Source of the DNA: Methylobacterium sp. J-030
Lineage (GTDB): Bacteria > Pseudomonadota > Alphaproteobacteria > Rhizobiales > Beijerinckiaceae
Length of the DNA stretch: 64,000 bases
Assembly: GCF_022829545.1 (NCBI RefSeq)
Contig: NZ_JAKSYM010000322.1
Coordinates: 21,928 to 85,927, forward strand
Direction: 5' to 3'
In this document: in pieces, positions 48,321-57,312 of the stretch
How the letters are laid out: the number at the start of each line of letters is the position of its first letter
How positions within the stretch are numbered: position 1 is the first letter of the stretch
Notes under the pieces: model-generated
Told to the model about the DNA's origin: nothing
The model's input: the letters and a program-made list of their open reading frames with translations, nothing else
The model's database searches: none
Translations under genes and position numbers: made by a program

Positions 48321-48815
48321 TCACGCCCCGGCGCCGCGGTCCAGCACGATCACGGCCCGGCGGTTCTGCGACCAGCAGGAGATGTCGTTGCACACCGCCA
48401 CCGGCCGCTCCTTGCCGTACGACACGGTCCGCATCCGGCTCGCCCCGATGCCGCGGGTGGCGAGGTAGTCGTTCACCGCCTGGGCCCGGCGGGCGCCGAG
48501 GGAGAAGTTGTACTCGCGGGTGCCGCGCTCGTCGGCATGGCCCTCGATGATGAAGGTGTAGCGCGGGTAGCGCTGCAGCCACGCGGCCTGCTTGTCCAGC
48601 GTCGCGGTGGCGGTGGGCGTCAGGTCGGTGGAATCGGACTCGAAGAAGACCCGGTCGCCGATATTGACCACGAAGTCCTGAGCGCTGCCCGGGGTCGCGG
48701 CGCCGGCGCCGAACGCGGAGGCGTCGGCGAGGTCCTTGTCGTTGCTGCAGGCGCCGAGGCCGAGGCCGGCGACGAGGGCGAGGCCGAGGGCGGCGGCACG
48801 GAAACGCTGCGTCAT
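48321..48815 (-). CDS. pal: Peptidoglycan-associated lipoprotein Pal
   Basis: A 164-residue outer-membrane lipoprotein. Signal peptide with lipobox LGLGAC (Cys about 22-23) and a C-terminal OmpA-type domain (about 55-160) with the peptidoglycan-binding segment FIIEGHADERGTREYNFSLGARRAQAVNDYL. It links the outer membrane to peptidoglycan and works with TolB and CpoB during division. The ATG at 48815 is used; AGGAG is 11 bases upstream, and a TTG two codons before would be nearer. tolB and the other tol genes are not next to it. Confidence 0.95.
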   Translation of the reverse strand: MTQRFRAAALGLALVAGLGLGACSNDKDLADASAFGAGAATPGSAQDFVVNIGDRVFFESDSTDLTPTATATLDKQAAWLQRYPRYTFIIEGHADERGTREYNFSLGARRAQAVNDYLATRGIGASRMRTVSYGKERPVAVCNDISCWSQNRRAVIVLDRGAGA

Positions 48816-49167
48816 GATCAAAAAGCTCCTCGCGCGGGGCCGAAGGCCGGCTGCGGGTCTTCGAGGCGGGTCCGCGTAGTCCTTGAGCGCCGTCTGTAGG
48901 CGCGGATGGTTAAGCGACGGTTCCGCCGGGCGGCTGATGGGGCTCGCGTCGTCTCGGCGGCGTGCGCTGACACACCCGGGACACGCCCGGAATGCGGCGG
49001 TCGCGGGGCGGAGGAGCCGGACCGGCGATTTCACGCGGGTCGGTTGCGGCGCTGCAACAGGATCATCCGGATTTCGCACCGTCCGGTAACGGACCCCGGG
49101 CGCCGATTAAGAGATCATCAACCCTATCGATCCCTAAATCGGCGGGCCGAACTCCGGATATCCCGCC
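48816..49167. other. Divergent intergenic region (pal / response regulator)
   Basis: About 350 bp with no supported gene. It must hold the pal promoter and the promoter of the receiver gene; the stretch 49105-49140 is AT-richer and is the likeliest site for the latter. Confidence 0.4.
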
Positions 49168-49572
49168 ATGCGCCCCGCCCAGAGCGTCCTCATCGTCGAG
49201 GACAGCTACCTGCTCCTTGAGATCATCGCGAGCCTCTGCGAGACGCACGGCATCCGGGTGGTCGAGGCTTCCACCGGCGAGGCGGCCCTGACGCTCCTGC
49301 GTGCGCGGGGCGCGGCGATCGACTGGCTGTTCACCGACATCCACCTGCCCGGGCTGATCGACGGCTGGACGGTGGCCCACGCCTTCCGGGCGATCCATCC
49401 CGACCGGCCGGTGGTCTACACCTCGACCGACGCGACGGGCCGCAACGGCGTGCCCGGCAGCCTCTTCCTGCGCAAGCCGTTCCAGGTGCGGGAGGTCAAC
49501 CGGCTGGTGCGGATGATGGTCGAGGGACTGGGTGAGGCGCATCTCGGCGCGCCGCTCTGCACAGCGGGTTGA
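49168..49572 (+). CDS. Single-domain response regulator (receiver only)
   Basis: A 134-residue receiver without an output domain. Acidic pocket Glu11/Asp12, phospho-acceptor Asp57 (LFTDIHLPG), Ser/Thr at 85-87 and Lys103 (RKPF) are all present, so it should be phosphorylated. The gene is not linked to a kinase. It differs clearly from the receiver at 5060 (D-I-H-L-P-G loop), so they are not recent duplicates. Confidence 0.85.
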   Translation: MRPAQSVLIVEDSYLLLEIIASLCETHGIRVVEASTGEAALTLLRARGAAIDWLFTDIHLPGLIDGWTVAHAFRAIHPDRPVVYTSTDATGRNGVPGSLFLRKPFQVREVNRLVRMMVEGLGEAHLGAPLCTAG

Positions 49573-49578
49573 GCAGGC

Positions 49579-50643
49579 TCAGCCAACCCGGAACAGCGCC
49601 ACGATCTCCGGTGCGGCGAGCCAGGACTCCACCCGCGGACAGGTGAGGTCGCCGACCGGCAGAGTTTCGTAGACGGAAAAACTCGCCGCGATGAAACCCG
49701 GCAGATCGTAGAGCACCGGGAACTCGTCGCCGGACACCTTGGACTTCAACGCCTTGGCCTTGAACAGGTACGATCCGGTCACCCCGAAAAGCTCGGCCAC
49801 GGGCGGATAGATCGGCCAGATCACGTCCTGGGTCAGCTCGTCGCCGAGGTAATCCTCGATCTCCACCGGCTCCGGGGCGATCCCGCTCTCCGCGAGCAGC
49901 CGCCGGGCGATGTCGCCGATGACGTGCGCCTTCGGGTGGTTCATCAGGTGCATGAAGGCGCCGCGCCGCGCCCAGCGCGTCAGCTCGCGCTCCAGGCCGA
50001 AGCCCAGGGCCTCGGCCGCGCCGACGAGCTCGCGCACCGCCGGATCCCAATGGTCGAGATAGCCGAGGCGCCGGAACACGTCCTCGCGAAACAGGCCGGC
50101 GGTGTGCCGGGGCGCGAGCCCGAGCCGGTGGGCGGTCAGCACGATCGCCGAATGGTACTGCCCCATCGGCGAGGGCGCGAGCTTCAGCGCGGCGAGGTCC
50201 GAGGCCTGCCCGGCATACACCATATCGGGGTGGAAGGCCGAGAACACGATCGACGGGAACAGCCTGAGCCGCGGATCGGCGGCGCGCAGCGTGGCGGCGT
50301 CGCCCCCCGGGATCAGCCCGGCCGGAAACGTCTGCGCGAAGACGTGGTCGTGGGCCAGCAGGGTCCGGACCAGGCCGTCGATATGGCCGTGGTCGCGCTT
50401 CAGAGAGCCCATGGGCAGGTAGCGCACGGGGCTCCTCGGCGCGAGCAGGCGCATCGCCCGGGCGACGCCGCGGGCCTGGCAATTGCCCAGCACCGCGATG
50501 CTCGGCCCGTCGCGGCCGGTGGCGGCGCGGGCGCGGTTCCGCCATGGTGTCGCCCAGGTGGGGGCCCAACTGACGGGGGCCCAACTGGGCACCGAGAGGG
50601 TGAACGCGCTGCGGGCGCGCCGGGGCAGGTCGTTCAGGGCCAC
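49579..50643 (-). CDS. WcbI-family glycan-modifying protein
   Basis: About 354 residues. The core begins PSIAVLGNCQARGVARAMRLL, the strand-loop with a catalytic-type Cys/Gln seen in WcbI proteins, which are putative acetyltransferases in capsular polysaccharide synthesis. Other matched pieces are FPSIVFSAFHPDMVYAG, which carries conserved His, and MNHPKAHVIGDIAR. The start is uncertain: GTG at 50643 is chosen, since a longer frame runs into the divergent gene; translation could begin nearer the core. It is divergent from a GSCFA gene, also carbohydrate-related. Confidence 0.75.
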   Translation of the reverse strand: MALNDLPRRARSAFTLSVPSWAPVSWAPTWATPWRNRARAATGRDGPSIAVLGNCQARGVARAMRLLAPRSPVRYLPMGSLKRDHGHIDGLVRTLLAHDHVFAQTFPAGLIPGGDAATLRAADPRLRLFPSIVFSAFHPDMVYAGQASDLAALKLAPSPMGQYHSAIVLTAHRLGLAPRHTAGLFREDVFRRLGYLDHWDPAVRELVGAAEALGFGLERELTRWARRGAFMHLMNHPKAHVIGDIARRLLAESGIAPEPVEIEDYLGDELTQDVIWPIYPPVAELFGVTGSYLFKAKALKSKVSGDEFPVLYDLPGFIAASFSVYETLPVGDLTCPRVESWLAAPEIVALFRVG

Positions 50644-50716
50644 GTCGCGTGCCGGTATCAGCGGACGGTTCGGCGGTCCCGAGGGCCGTCGCCGTCGTGA
50701 GGAAGAGGGTTCGAAG

Positions 50717-51784
50717 ATGGCGTTGAATCCGTATACGGGTCTACCGGCCGAGCGATTCTGGCGCAAGGTCGTGACCAACGTGCCGCCCTTCGCGGTCAAT
50801 CCGCACCCGAAGGACACGTTCGTGATCGCGCCGACCGACAAGGTCGCCACCGGCGGCTCCTGCTTCGCGCAGCGGGTGGCCGAGGCGGTGCGCGGCGCCG
50901 GGTTTAACTACTACCTGACCGAGCCGCCGCTCCCCGGCATGAGCCCCGAGGAGGCCAATGCCCGGCAGTTCGGCACGTTCTCGGCGCGCTACGGCAACCT
51001 CTACTACACGCGCCAGTTCGTGCAGCTGTTCGACCGGGCCTATGGCCGGTTCGAGCCGGAGCTGAAGGCGTGGCTGCGCGACGACGGCCGCTACGTCGAC
51101 CCGTTCCGCCCGACCGTCGAGCCGGCGGGCTTCGCCAGCGAGGCCGAGGTGATCGCGGCGCGCGACGCGCATCTCGCCGAGGTGCGCCGCCTGTTCGAGA
51201 CGCTCGACGTGTTCGTGCTGACGCTCGGCCTGACCGAGGGCTGGCGCTGGCGGGCCGACGGCGCGGCCCTGCCGCTCGCCCCCGGGGTTGCGGGCGGCAC
51301 CTTCGACCCCGCGCTCTACGAATGCGTGAATGCCGGCGCCGGCGAGGTGCTGGGCGACCTCAACGGCTTCCTCGACCGGCTGTGGAGCGTGAACCCGAAG
51401 GCGCGGGTGATCTTCACGGTCTCGCCGGTGCCGATGATCGCCACCTACATGGACCGGCACGTGATGGAGTCGAACAGCTACTCCAAGTCGGTGCTGCGGG
51501 TGGCGGCCGGCGAGGTGGTCGGCCGGGGCGATCCGCGGGCGGTGTATTTCCCCGCCTACGACATCGTCACGAGCAACGTGAATGCCGGGCGCTACTACAA
51601 CGAGGACCAGCGCACCATCAACGACGCGGGCGTGCGCCACGTGATGCGCCTGTTCCTGGCGACCTTTGCGCGCGACCGGGTCTCCCCGGCGCCGACTCAC
51701 GCCCCGGTGGACCTCGCGGCGGAGTTCGAGGGCAATGCCGGCGTGATCTGCGACGAGGAGGAGATCGAGCGCAGCGTGGCGTGA
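50717..51784 (+). CDS. GSCFA-family protein
   Basis: A 355-residue protein carrying the family motif TGGSCFAQRVAEAV near residue 47, whose Ser is the likely nucleophile of this GDSL-like hydrolase group. VLTLGLTEGWRW and FTVSPVPMIATY, with a later NEDQRTINDAGVRH, complete the pattern. GSCFA proteins occur in polysaccharide loci and may act as glycan esterases; the substrate is not known. GAGGAAGAGGG lies before the ATG at 50717. It is divergent from the WcbI gene, sharing a 73-bp spacer. Confidence 0.83.
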   Translation: MALNPYTGLPAERFWRKVVTNVPPFAVNPHPKDTFVIAPTDKVATGGSCFAQRVAEAVRGAGFNYYLTEPPLPGMSPEEANARQFGTFSARYGNLYYTRQFVQLFDRAYGRFEPELKAWLRDDGRYVDPFRPTVEPAGFASEAEVIAARDAHLAEVRRLFETLDVFVLTLGLTEGWRWRADGAALPLAPGVAGGTFDPALYECVNAGAGEVLGDLNGFLDRLWSVNPKARVIFTVSPVPMIATYMDRHVMESNSYSKSVLRVAAGEVVGRGDPRAVYFPAYDIVTSNVNAGRYYNEDQRTINDAGVRHVMRLFLATFARDRVSPAPTHAPVDLAAEFEGNAGVICDEEEIERSVA

Positions 51785-51859
51785 GGCGGGGCGAGCCCCC
51801 GAGCTCCGCTCCGGCCAAGATCCGTTGACGGCGCCCCCGCCGTCATCGCCTGTGCAACG

Positions 51860-51879
51860 ATGTCCATACTGATGTACAT
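51860..51879. promoter_or_regulatory. Direct repeat, possible BrnA operator
   Basis: ATGTCCAT and ATGTACAT repeat with a 12-bp period just before the brnT start; the second half is palindromic (TGTACA). BrnA antitoxins repress their own operon, so this is a reasonable operator. Inference from position. Confidence 0.35.
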
Positions 51880-51885
51880 TGCGCC

Positions 51886-52176
51886 GTGGGTGAGAACGAA
51901 CTGACCGCGTGGGATGACGAGAAGAATGCCTCGAACATCTCGCGGCGTAAGATCGACTTCGCCGATCTGGAGGCAGCCTTCGACGGGCGGTTTGCCCTGG
52001 TCAACGAGGATCAGCGGCAGGATTACGGCGAACGGCGCTTCAATATGATCGTCGAATTGCACGGGATCATCTTCAACATCACCTTCACCCCGCGCGGCGG
52101 CAAGCAGCGGATCGTGTCCGCCCGTCTCGCCAATCGGAAGGAAAGGAGGATCTACCATGCCGGGCAAAGTCGCTAA
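51886..52176 (+). CDS. brnT: BrnT-family toxin
   Basis: A 96-residue type II toxin of the BrnT family, a RelE-like RNase that cuts mRNA. TAWDDEKNASNISRRKIDFADL is the conserved N-terminal block (W-D-x-x-K-x-x-x-N), and FNMIVELHGIIFNITFTPRG and RLANRKERRIYHAG hold the beta-strand and the C-terminal R-x-A-x-x-x-E-R-x-x-Y motif. Start is GTG at 51886 with no clear ribosome site. It overlaps the brnA start by 20 bp. Location on this chromosome is consistent with an autonomous stress module. Confidence 0.85.
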   Translation: MGENELTAWDDEKNASNISRRKIDFADLEAAFDGRFALVNEDQRQDYGERRFNMIVELHGIIFNITFTPRGGKQRIVSARLANRKERRIYHAGQSR

Positions 52177-52459
52177 GCCCGCACAAGGCCAGACCGATTG
52201 GGTGGCCCTCCGCGCCATGTCCGAGGACGAGATCGAGCGGATGGCCGTCGAGGACGCGGACAACCCGGCCACCGTCAGTGACGACGCATGGGCGCACGCG
52301 ACCGTCTACGTCCCCACGGGCAAGACCGCGATCCATGCGACGTTCGACCGGGATGTGGTGGCGTTCTTCAAGCAGGGTGGCAGGGGCTATCAGACCCGCA
52401 TGAACGCCGTGCTGCGCCGCTATATGGAAGCCCAGCAGGTCAAGAAGGCCGACCGATAA
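52157..52459 (+). CDS. brnA: BrnA-family antitoxin
   Basis: A 100-residue antitoxin partner. The C-terminus reads TAIHATFDRDVVAFFKQGGRGYQTRMNAVLRRYMEAQ, which is the ribbon-helix-helix-like DNA-binding and dimer segment of BrnA (D-x-D-V-x-x-x-F-K-x-x-G-x-G-Y-Q-T-R-x-N). The N-terminal half is charged and should wrap the toxin. An AAAGGAGG ribosome site inside brnT precedes the ATG at 52157, which suits stronger antitoxin translation. Confidence 0.88.
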   Translation: MPGKVAKPAQGQTDWVALRAMSEDEIERMAVEDADNPATVSDDAWAHATVYVPTGKTAIHATFDRDVVAFFKQGGRGYQTRMNAVLRRYMEAQQVKKADR

Positions 52460-52588
52460 GCCGACGGACAATAGGCTCGGGTCTTCCGCAGCCTTAGGCG
52501 TAAGCGCCGATCCCGGGTTTGCCTCCGGCCCGCCCTTTCGGGCAAGCTCGGCCGCCCGGGCGCCCGCGCCCTGCCGGAGACGAATCCC

Positions 52589-53188
52589 GTGAGCCTGCCC
52601 CCGCCCCGCCGCGCCGACCACGCCATCGATCCGGTCTTCGTCGCGCGGCACTCGCCCCGCGCCTTCACGGGCGAGGCCGTACCGGAATCCGAGCTGATGC
52701 GGATGATCGAGGCGGCGCGCTGGTCGCCCTCGGCCTATAACTCGCAGCCCTGGCGCTTCCTCTACGCGCTCCGGGGCGACGCCCACTGGGACACCTTCCT
52801 CGGCCTGCTGGTGCCCGCCAATCAGAAATGGGTCTCGGGTACCGGCGCCATCCTGTTCCTGGTCTCGAACGGCCTCATGAAGGTCGGGGACGAGTTGAAG
52901 CCCTCCTACAGCCATTCCTTCGATGCCGGCACCGCCTCCCTGGCGTTCCAGCTCCAGGCGATCCACCAGGGCTGGCACGCCCACGGCATGGTCGGCTTCG
53001 ACCATGTCCGCGCCCCGGAGGTGCTGCGCCTGCCCGAGAACCACCGGATCGAGGCCGCCTTCGCGGTCGGCCGCAAGACCCCGGAGGCCGACCTCACCGA
53101 GGAGCAGCGACCGCGCGAGACCCCGAACGGCCGCCGGCCGATCACGGACTTCACCATCGCGGGGCCGTTCCCGGCCGCCGCGGACTGA
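52589..53188 (+). CDS. Nitroreductase-family flavoprotein
   Basis: A 199-residue protein of the FMN-dependent nitroreductase superfamily. The N-terminal FVARHSPRAFTGEAVPESEL followed by ARWSPSAYNSQPWRF is the classic FMN-binding beginning; GMVGFDHVRAPEVLRLPE and the terminal AVGRK fit the second half. It would reduce nitro compounds, quinones or similar with NAD(P)H; the true substrate is not known. Start is GTG at 52589 with GGAGA upstream. Confidence 0.86.
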   Translation: MSLPPPRRADHAIDPVFVARHSPRAFTGEAVPESELMRMIEAARWSPSAYNSQPWRFLYALRGDAHWDTFLGLLVPANQKWVSGTGAILFLVSNGLMKVGDELKPSYSHSFDAGTASLAFQLQAIHQGWHAHGMVGFDHVRAPEVLRLPENHRIEAAFAVGRKTPEADLTEEQRPRETPNGRRPITDFTIAGPFPAAAD

Positions 53189-53344
53189 GGCGCGTCGGAA
53201 CCAGCGGCTTCGACCGGGGATTGTGTCCGCATCGCAAAGCCGTCACAGCTCCGGCGCTCGCCGCCTCCGAACCGGGTTCCGGGTGGGCGAATTGCCGGTC
53301 CCGGACCTATCCGGTCCGCCCTGCGACGATTCGGGAGCTGGCTC

Positions 53345-54091
53345 ATGGGTTCTTCCGACAGGGGCGCCACGGCCGCCGAATTCCTCGACGACGGGCGGTT
53401 CGACCATGCCTCGGGGCTGCAGAGTATCGCCGACCGCCACGGGGTCGGCCTCGACGCCGTGCGCCATCTCGTGCAGGCGCTGGAGCGCGGCCACGGCACC
53501 ATGGCACAGTTCGACCATCCCGATCTCGGCGGGATGGGCCAGTGGTTCTCCGGCGGCATGGTGATGGTCGGCCGGATGTTCGACGACGCGCTGAAGACGC
53601 GGGTCGACGCCCTCTGCACGGAGCTGGCCGCCGCGTTGCCGGCGGGCGGCTTCTCGGTGGCGTCGCCCGCGGCAGGGCACGGCGGCGGCGAGTGGTGGCC
53701 GGCGGATCTCGGCGCCCCGGCGAGCACCGGCTCGCAGAACGGGATGCGCTACGCCTATTTTCCGCAGGCCCGGCGGCTTGCCGTCGAGTCGGGTTCGGGC
53801 GTGGCAGTCTACGACACGGGCGAGCATCCCATCACGGGGGTCTCGCAAGCGAACGGCAGCCTCGGCTTCACCGGGCCGGCGGGATCCGTCGACGTCGCCC
53901 GGCTGCGCCGCATCGAGGCGGAGGCGGCCGCCCCGCGGCAGGCCGATCCCGCGCAGGCACCCGTGGCGGATCCCGCGCCGCCCGGCGACGTGCTGGCCAC
54001 CATCGAGCGGCTCGCCGCGCTGCACGCCCGGGGTGTGCTCACCGACCGGGAATTTTCCGACAAGAAGGCGGAACTGCTGGCGCGGCTTTAG
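53345..54091 (+). CDS. SHOCT-domain protein
   Basis: A 248-residue protein. The C-terminal 32 residues (ATIERLAALHARGVLTDREFSDKKAELLARL) are a SHOCT oligomerisation motif. The N-terminal half looks helical and soluble, with several Gly/Met-rich stretches; the middle includes GMRYAYFPQARRLAVESG and forms a beta-rich segment. An alanine/proline linker precedes SHOCT. No signal peptide or membrane span. SHOCT occurs at the ends of many unrelated proteins, so it says little about role. Confidence 0.75.
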   Translation: MGSSDRGATAAEFLDDGRFDHASGLQSIADRHGVGLDAVRHLVQALERGHGTMAQFDHPDLGGMGQWFSGGMVMVGRMFDDALKTRVDALCTELAAALPAGGFSVASPAAGHGGGEWWPADLGAPASTGSQNGMRYAYFPQARRLAVESGSGVAVYDTGEHPITGVSQANGSLGFTGPAGSVDVARLRRIEAEAAAPRQADPAQAPVADPAPPGDVLATIERLAALHARGVLTDREFSDKKAELLARL

Positions 54092-54111
54092 GGATCGATC
54101 GCCGCACCGGA

Positions 54112-54240
54112 GATTCCAAAGGGCTTCGGCCCTTCGGTGGGTCGCCAGGGTGAAGCCCTGGCCGATCGGGCGCGGCCCGACACAGCAGGGCTCCGCCCTG
54201 CACCCGCACAAGGGCTCGCCCTTCTTGAAACCCGGACTTT
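54112..54240. repeat. GC-rich intergenic repeat (copy 3)
   Basis: AAAGGGCTTCGGCCCTT, then CAGGGTGAAGCCCTG and CAGGGCTCCGCCCTG, then AAGGGCTCGCCCTT: the same arrangement of hairpins as at 40343. It lies between convergent gene ends. Confidence 0.68.
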
Positions 54241-54262
54241 CCGACGCTTTGCGAGGCCGGGC

Positions 54263-55300
54263 TCAGGCGATGCCGGCGCGGAGCAGGTCGTGGACGTGCA
54301 CGATCCCGACCGGCCGCCCGTCCGTCACCGCGAAGACCGCCGTGATGAGCCTGCGGTTCATCAGCTCCAGGGCGGCCTGGGCGAGCTTGTGCGGCTCCAC
54401 GGTGATCGGATCGCGGGTCATGACCGTCGAGACCGGCGTGTCGAGCAGCGCCGGACCCATGTGGCGGCGCAGGTCGCCGTCCGTGACGATGCCGACGAGG
54501 CGCCCGGCCCCATCCGTGACGCCGACGCAGCCGTAGCGCCGGGCCGCGATCTCGATCAGCACCTCGGACATCAGCGCGGTCTCGTGGACCAGCGGCATGT
54601 CCTGCGGCCCGTGCATCACCTGCTGCACGGTCTTGAGGCGGGCGGCGAGCGTCCCGCCGGGATGCAGCGTGTGGAAGCGCGCCGAGGTGAAGCCGCGCCG
54701 CTCCAGCAGCGCCACCGCCAGCGCGTCGCCGAGCGCCAGCTGGATCAGGCTGGAGGAGGTCGGCGCGAGGTCGTGCGGGCAGGATTCGCGCACGCGCGGC
54801 AGTTCCAGCAGCACGTCGGCGGCCTTGGCCAGCGTGCTCTCGCCGTTGCGGGTGATGGCGACCAGGGGAATCGAGAAGCGCCGGCTGAAGCCCACGAGGT
54901 CGGACAGTTCCGCGGTCTCGCCGGACCACGACAGGGCGATGATCACGTCGTCCCGGGCGATCATCCCGAGGTCCCCGTGGCTCGCCTCCGTGGGGTGGAC
55001 GAAGAACGCATGGGTGCCGGTGGAGGCCAGCGTCGCGGCGATCTTGCGCCCGACATGCCCGCTCTTGCCGATGCCGCTGACGATCACCCGGCCCTTGCTC
55101 TGCAGGATCGTCTGCACCGCCTCCTCGAAGGCCACGCCGAGGCGCCCCTGGAACGCCGCGCTCGCCTCCTGCAGGGCCGCGATGCCGAGCTGCAGGCTGC
55201 GGATCCCAAGGTCCCGGGTGGTGGCCAGATGCGGCGACGGCGCGTCGTAGCGGTCGTCGTGACGATCGTCGCGCAGGGCGCTGGAAGCGGGAGCGTTCAT
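54263..55300 (-). CDS. kdsD: D-arabinose-5-phosphate isomerase (KpsF/GutQ family)
   Basis: A 345-residue protein with an N-terminal SIS domain (about 50-190) and two CBS domains (about 215-340). GRVIVSGIGKSGHVGRKIAATLASTGT and HPTEASHGDLG are the phosphosugar loops of KdsD, and LSWSGETAEL is the second. VIGIVTDGDLRRHM-type CBS turns are present. It converts ribulose-5-phosphate to arabinose-5-phosphate for Kdo in LPS. The start at 55300 (MNAPASSALRDD) is chosen over a longer low-quality frame. It converges with the SHOCT gene. Confidence 0.92.
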   Translation of the reverse strand: MNAPASSALRDDRHDDRYDAPSPHLATTRDLGIRSLQLGIAALQEASAAFQGRLGVAFEEAVQTILQSKGRVIVSGIGKSGHVGRKIAATLASTGTHAFFVHPTEASHGDLGMIARDDVIIALSWSGETAELSDLVGFSRRFSIPLVAITRNGESTLAKAADVLLELPRVRESCPHDLAPTSSSLIQLALGDALAVALLERRGFTSARFHTLHPGGTLAARLKTVQQVMHGPQDMPLVHETALMSEVLIEIAARRYGCVGVTDGAGRLVGIVTDGDLRRHMGPALLDTPVSTVMTRDPITVEPHKLAQAALELMNRRLITAVFAVTDGRPVGIVHVHDLLRAGIA

Positions 55301-55482
55301 CGGTTCCGTTCTGAACCCGGCAATGCGAAGCGTGAGGACCGACGCTAGGCAGCCGTCGTGGTTGAAATGTGACGCCGGGACGACGCAGGGCCGCACGTCG
55401 GTTGTCCGCAACCCGGTTGAAGCCGCGCCCGCCCGGGTCCATGCTGGCGGCACGCCACACCAGCCACGAGGGCACGCGCCCC

Positions 55483-56916
55483 ATGTCGATCCGCTTCCCC
55501 GAACCCGATCCCGCCATCCTCGCCCGGCGCGAGGCGATCCTGGCCGGCCTCGCGCCCCTGGTGGCGCCGGAGGCGCTGGTGGTGAGCGAGGACGAGCGCC
55601 GGGCCTTCGAGACCGACGGGCTCACCGCCTACCGGCAGATGCCGCTCGCCGTGGTGCTGCCCTCCACCACCGCGGAGGTGGCGGCCGTGATGGCCTACTG
55701 CCACGCCGAGGGCGTGCGGGTGGTGCCCCGGGGCGCGGGCACATCCCTCGCGGGCGGCGCCATCGCGCAGGCGGACGCGATCATCCTCGGCGTCGGCAAG
55801 ATGACCAAGGTCCTCGACATGGACTTCGCCAACCGCACCGCCCGGGTGCAGAGCGGCATCACCAACCTCGCCATCTCCGGGGCGGTTGCCCACGAGGGCT
55901 TCTTCTACGCCCCCGACCCGTCGAGCCAGCTCGCCTGCACGATCGCGGGCAACATCGCGATGAATTCCGGCGGCGCCCACTGCCTCAAATACGGGGTGAC
56001 CACCAACAACCTGCTCGGCGTCACCCTGGTGCTCAACGACGGCACCGTGGTCGAGCTCGGCGGCCAGCACCTCGACAGCGGCGGCTACGACCTGCTCGGC
56101 CTGGTCTGCGGCTCGGAGGGGCAGCTCGGCATCGTCACCGAGGCGACCGTGCGGATCCTGCGGGCCGCCGAGGGCGCGCGGCCGGTGCTGGTCGGCTTCT
56201 CGAAGGTCGAGGATGCGGGCGATTGCGTCGCCGCGATCATCGCGGCCGGCATCATCCCGGTGGCGATCGAGTACATGGACCGCGAGGCGATCCTGATCAC
56301 CGAGGATTTCGCGAAAGCCGGCTACCCGCGCGACGCCGAGGCGATGCTGATCATCGAGGTCGAGGGCTCGGATGCCGAGTGCGACGCCATGCTGGCGCGG
56401 ATCGAGCGGATCGCGCAAGGCTTCCGCCCGACGAGCATCCGGGTCTCGCGCTCGGAGGCGGAATCCGCCGCGATCTGGAAGGGCCGCAAGTCGGCCTTCG
56501 GCGCCACCGGCCGGATCTCCGACTACATCTGCATGGACGGGACGATCCCCACCGGCCAGCTCGGGCCGGTGCTGGAGCGGATCGGCGCGATCTGCGCCGG
56601 GAAGGGCCTGCGCGTCGCCAACGTGTTCCACGCCGGCGACGGCAACCTGCACCCGCTGATCCTGTTCGACATCAACAGGCCCGGCGAGTTGCAGAAGGCC
56701 GAGGAGGCGGGCGACGAGATCCTGAAGCTCTGCGTCGAGGTCGGCGGCTGCCTCACGGGTGAGCACGGCGTCGGCATCGAGAAGCGCGAGCTGATGCGCT
56801 TCCAGTACGATCAGGTCGATCTCGAGCAGCAGATGCGGGTCAAGGCGGTGTTCGATCCGGACTGGATGCTGAACCCCGCCAAGGTCTTCCCGCTGGAGGG
56901 CCGGCTCGCGGCCTGA
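55483..56916 (+). CDS. FAD-linked oxidase, GlcD type
   Basis: A 477-residue protein of the glycolate oxidase GlcD / D-lactate dehydrogenase family. FAD-binding PRGAGTSLAGGA near residue 85 and the later GSEGQLGIVTEATVRI, with a C-terminal cap domain carrying VFHAGDGNLHPLILFD and TGEHGVGIEKREL. It should oxidise a 2-hydroxy acid. Normally it works with GlcE and GlcF, but neither follows; the next stretch is repeat and then mucR. The ATG at 55483 has AGGG upstream. Confidence 0.88.
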   Translation: MSIRFPEPDPAILARREAILAGLAPLVAPEALVVSEDERRAFETDGLTAYRQMPLAVVLPSTTAEVAAVMAYCHAEGVRVVPRGAGTSLAGGAIAQADAIILGVGKMTKVLDMDFANRTARVQSGITNLAISGAVAHEGFFYAPDPSSQLACTIAGNIAMNSGGAHCLKYGVTTNNLLGVTLVLNDGTVVELGGQHLDSGGYDLLGLVCGSEGQLGIVTEATVRILRAAEGARPVLVGFSKVEDAGDCVAAIIAAGIIPVAIEYMDREAILITEDFAKAGYPRDAEAMLIIEVEGSDAECDAMLARIERIAQGFRPTSIRVSRSEAESAAIWKGRKSAFGATGRISDYICMDGTIPTGQLGPVLERIGAICAGKGLRVANVFHAGDGNLHPLILFDINRPGELQKAEEAGDEILKLCVEVGGCLTGEHGVGIEKRELMRFQYDQVDLEQQMRVKAVFDPDWMLNPAKVFPLEGRLAA

Positions 56917-56920
56917 GCTG

Positions 56921-57246
56921 GGTTTCCAAAGGGCTCAGCCCCGCCCTTCAGGGTGTTGAGCGATCCGACACCATGGCGTCGGGCAGGTTCGCACCGACCC
57001 CTTCCCGGGCGCATGGAGCGCCCGCGGAATGCGCCCCGGGACCCAGCCCACGACGCCGCCGAAGGGTATACCGGGATCACCCTGTGCCGCGGGCGCGGCG
57101 CCCTGTGCGCCGGATCCCGGATCAGGTTCCGCGTCGCTTCACCTATCCGGGATAGGGCGCGCACCATCAGCCCGGGGACCCCGATCCTGTGCCGCGCGCC
57201 CGGCCAAACAGCTTGAAAGGGCTGGGTCTCGGCCTTTCGAAACCAC
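56921..57246. repeat. GC-rich intergenic repeat, degenerate (copy 4)
   Basis: Begins GGTTTCCAAAGGGCTCAGCCC and ends GGGCTGGGTCTCGGCCTTTCGAAACC, matching the outer parts of the repeat family, with an expanded and degenerate middle. It lies between the convergent ends of the glcD-type and mucR genes. Apart from the repeat I see nothing coding. Confidence 0.5.
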
Positions 57247-57255
57247 GAGGTGAGC

Positions 57256-57274
57256 GGCCCGCGCGGCGCGGGCC
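57256..57274. terminator. Possible terminator hairpin
   Basis: GGCCCGCG-cgg-CGCGGGCC perfect stem followed by TTCT on the plus strand. The T tract is poor, so it may simply be part of the convergent spacer. Confidence 0.35.
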
Positions 57275-57312
57275 TTCTCGTGATCCCGCCAAACAGGCTC
57301 CGCGGGGCCGCG

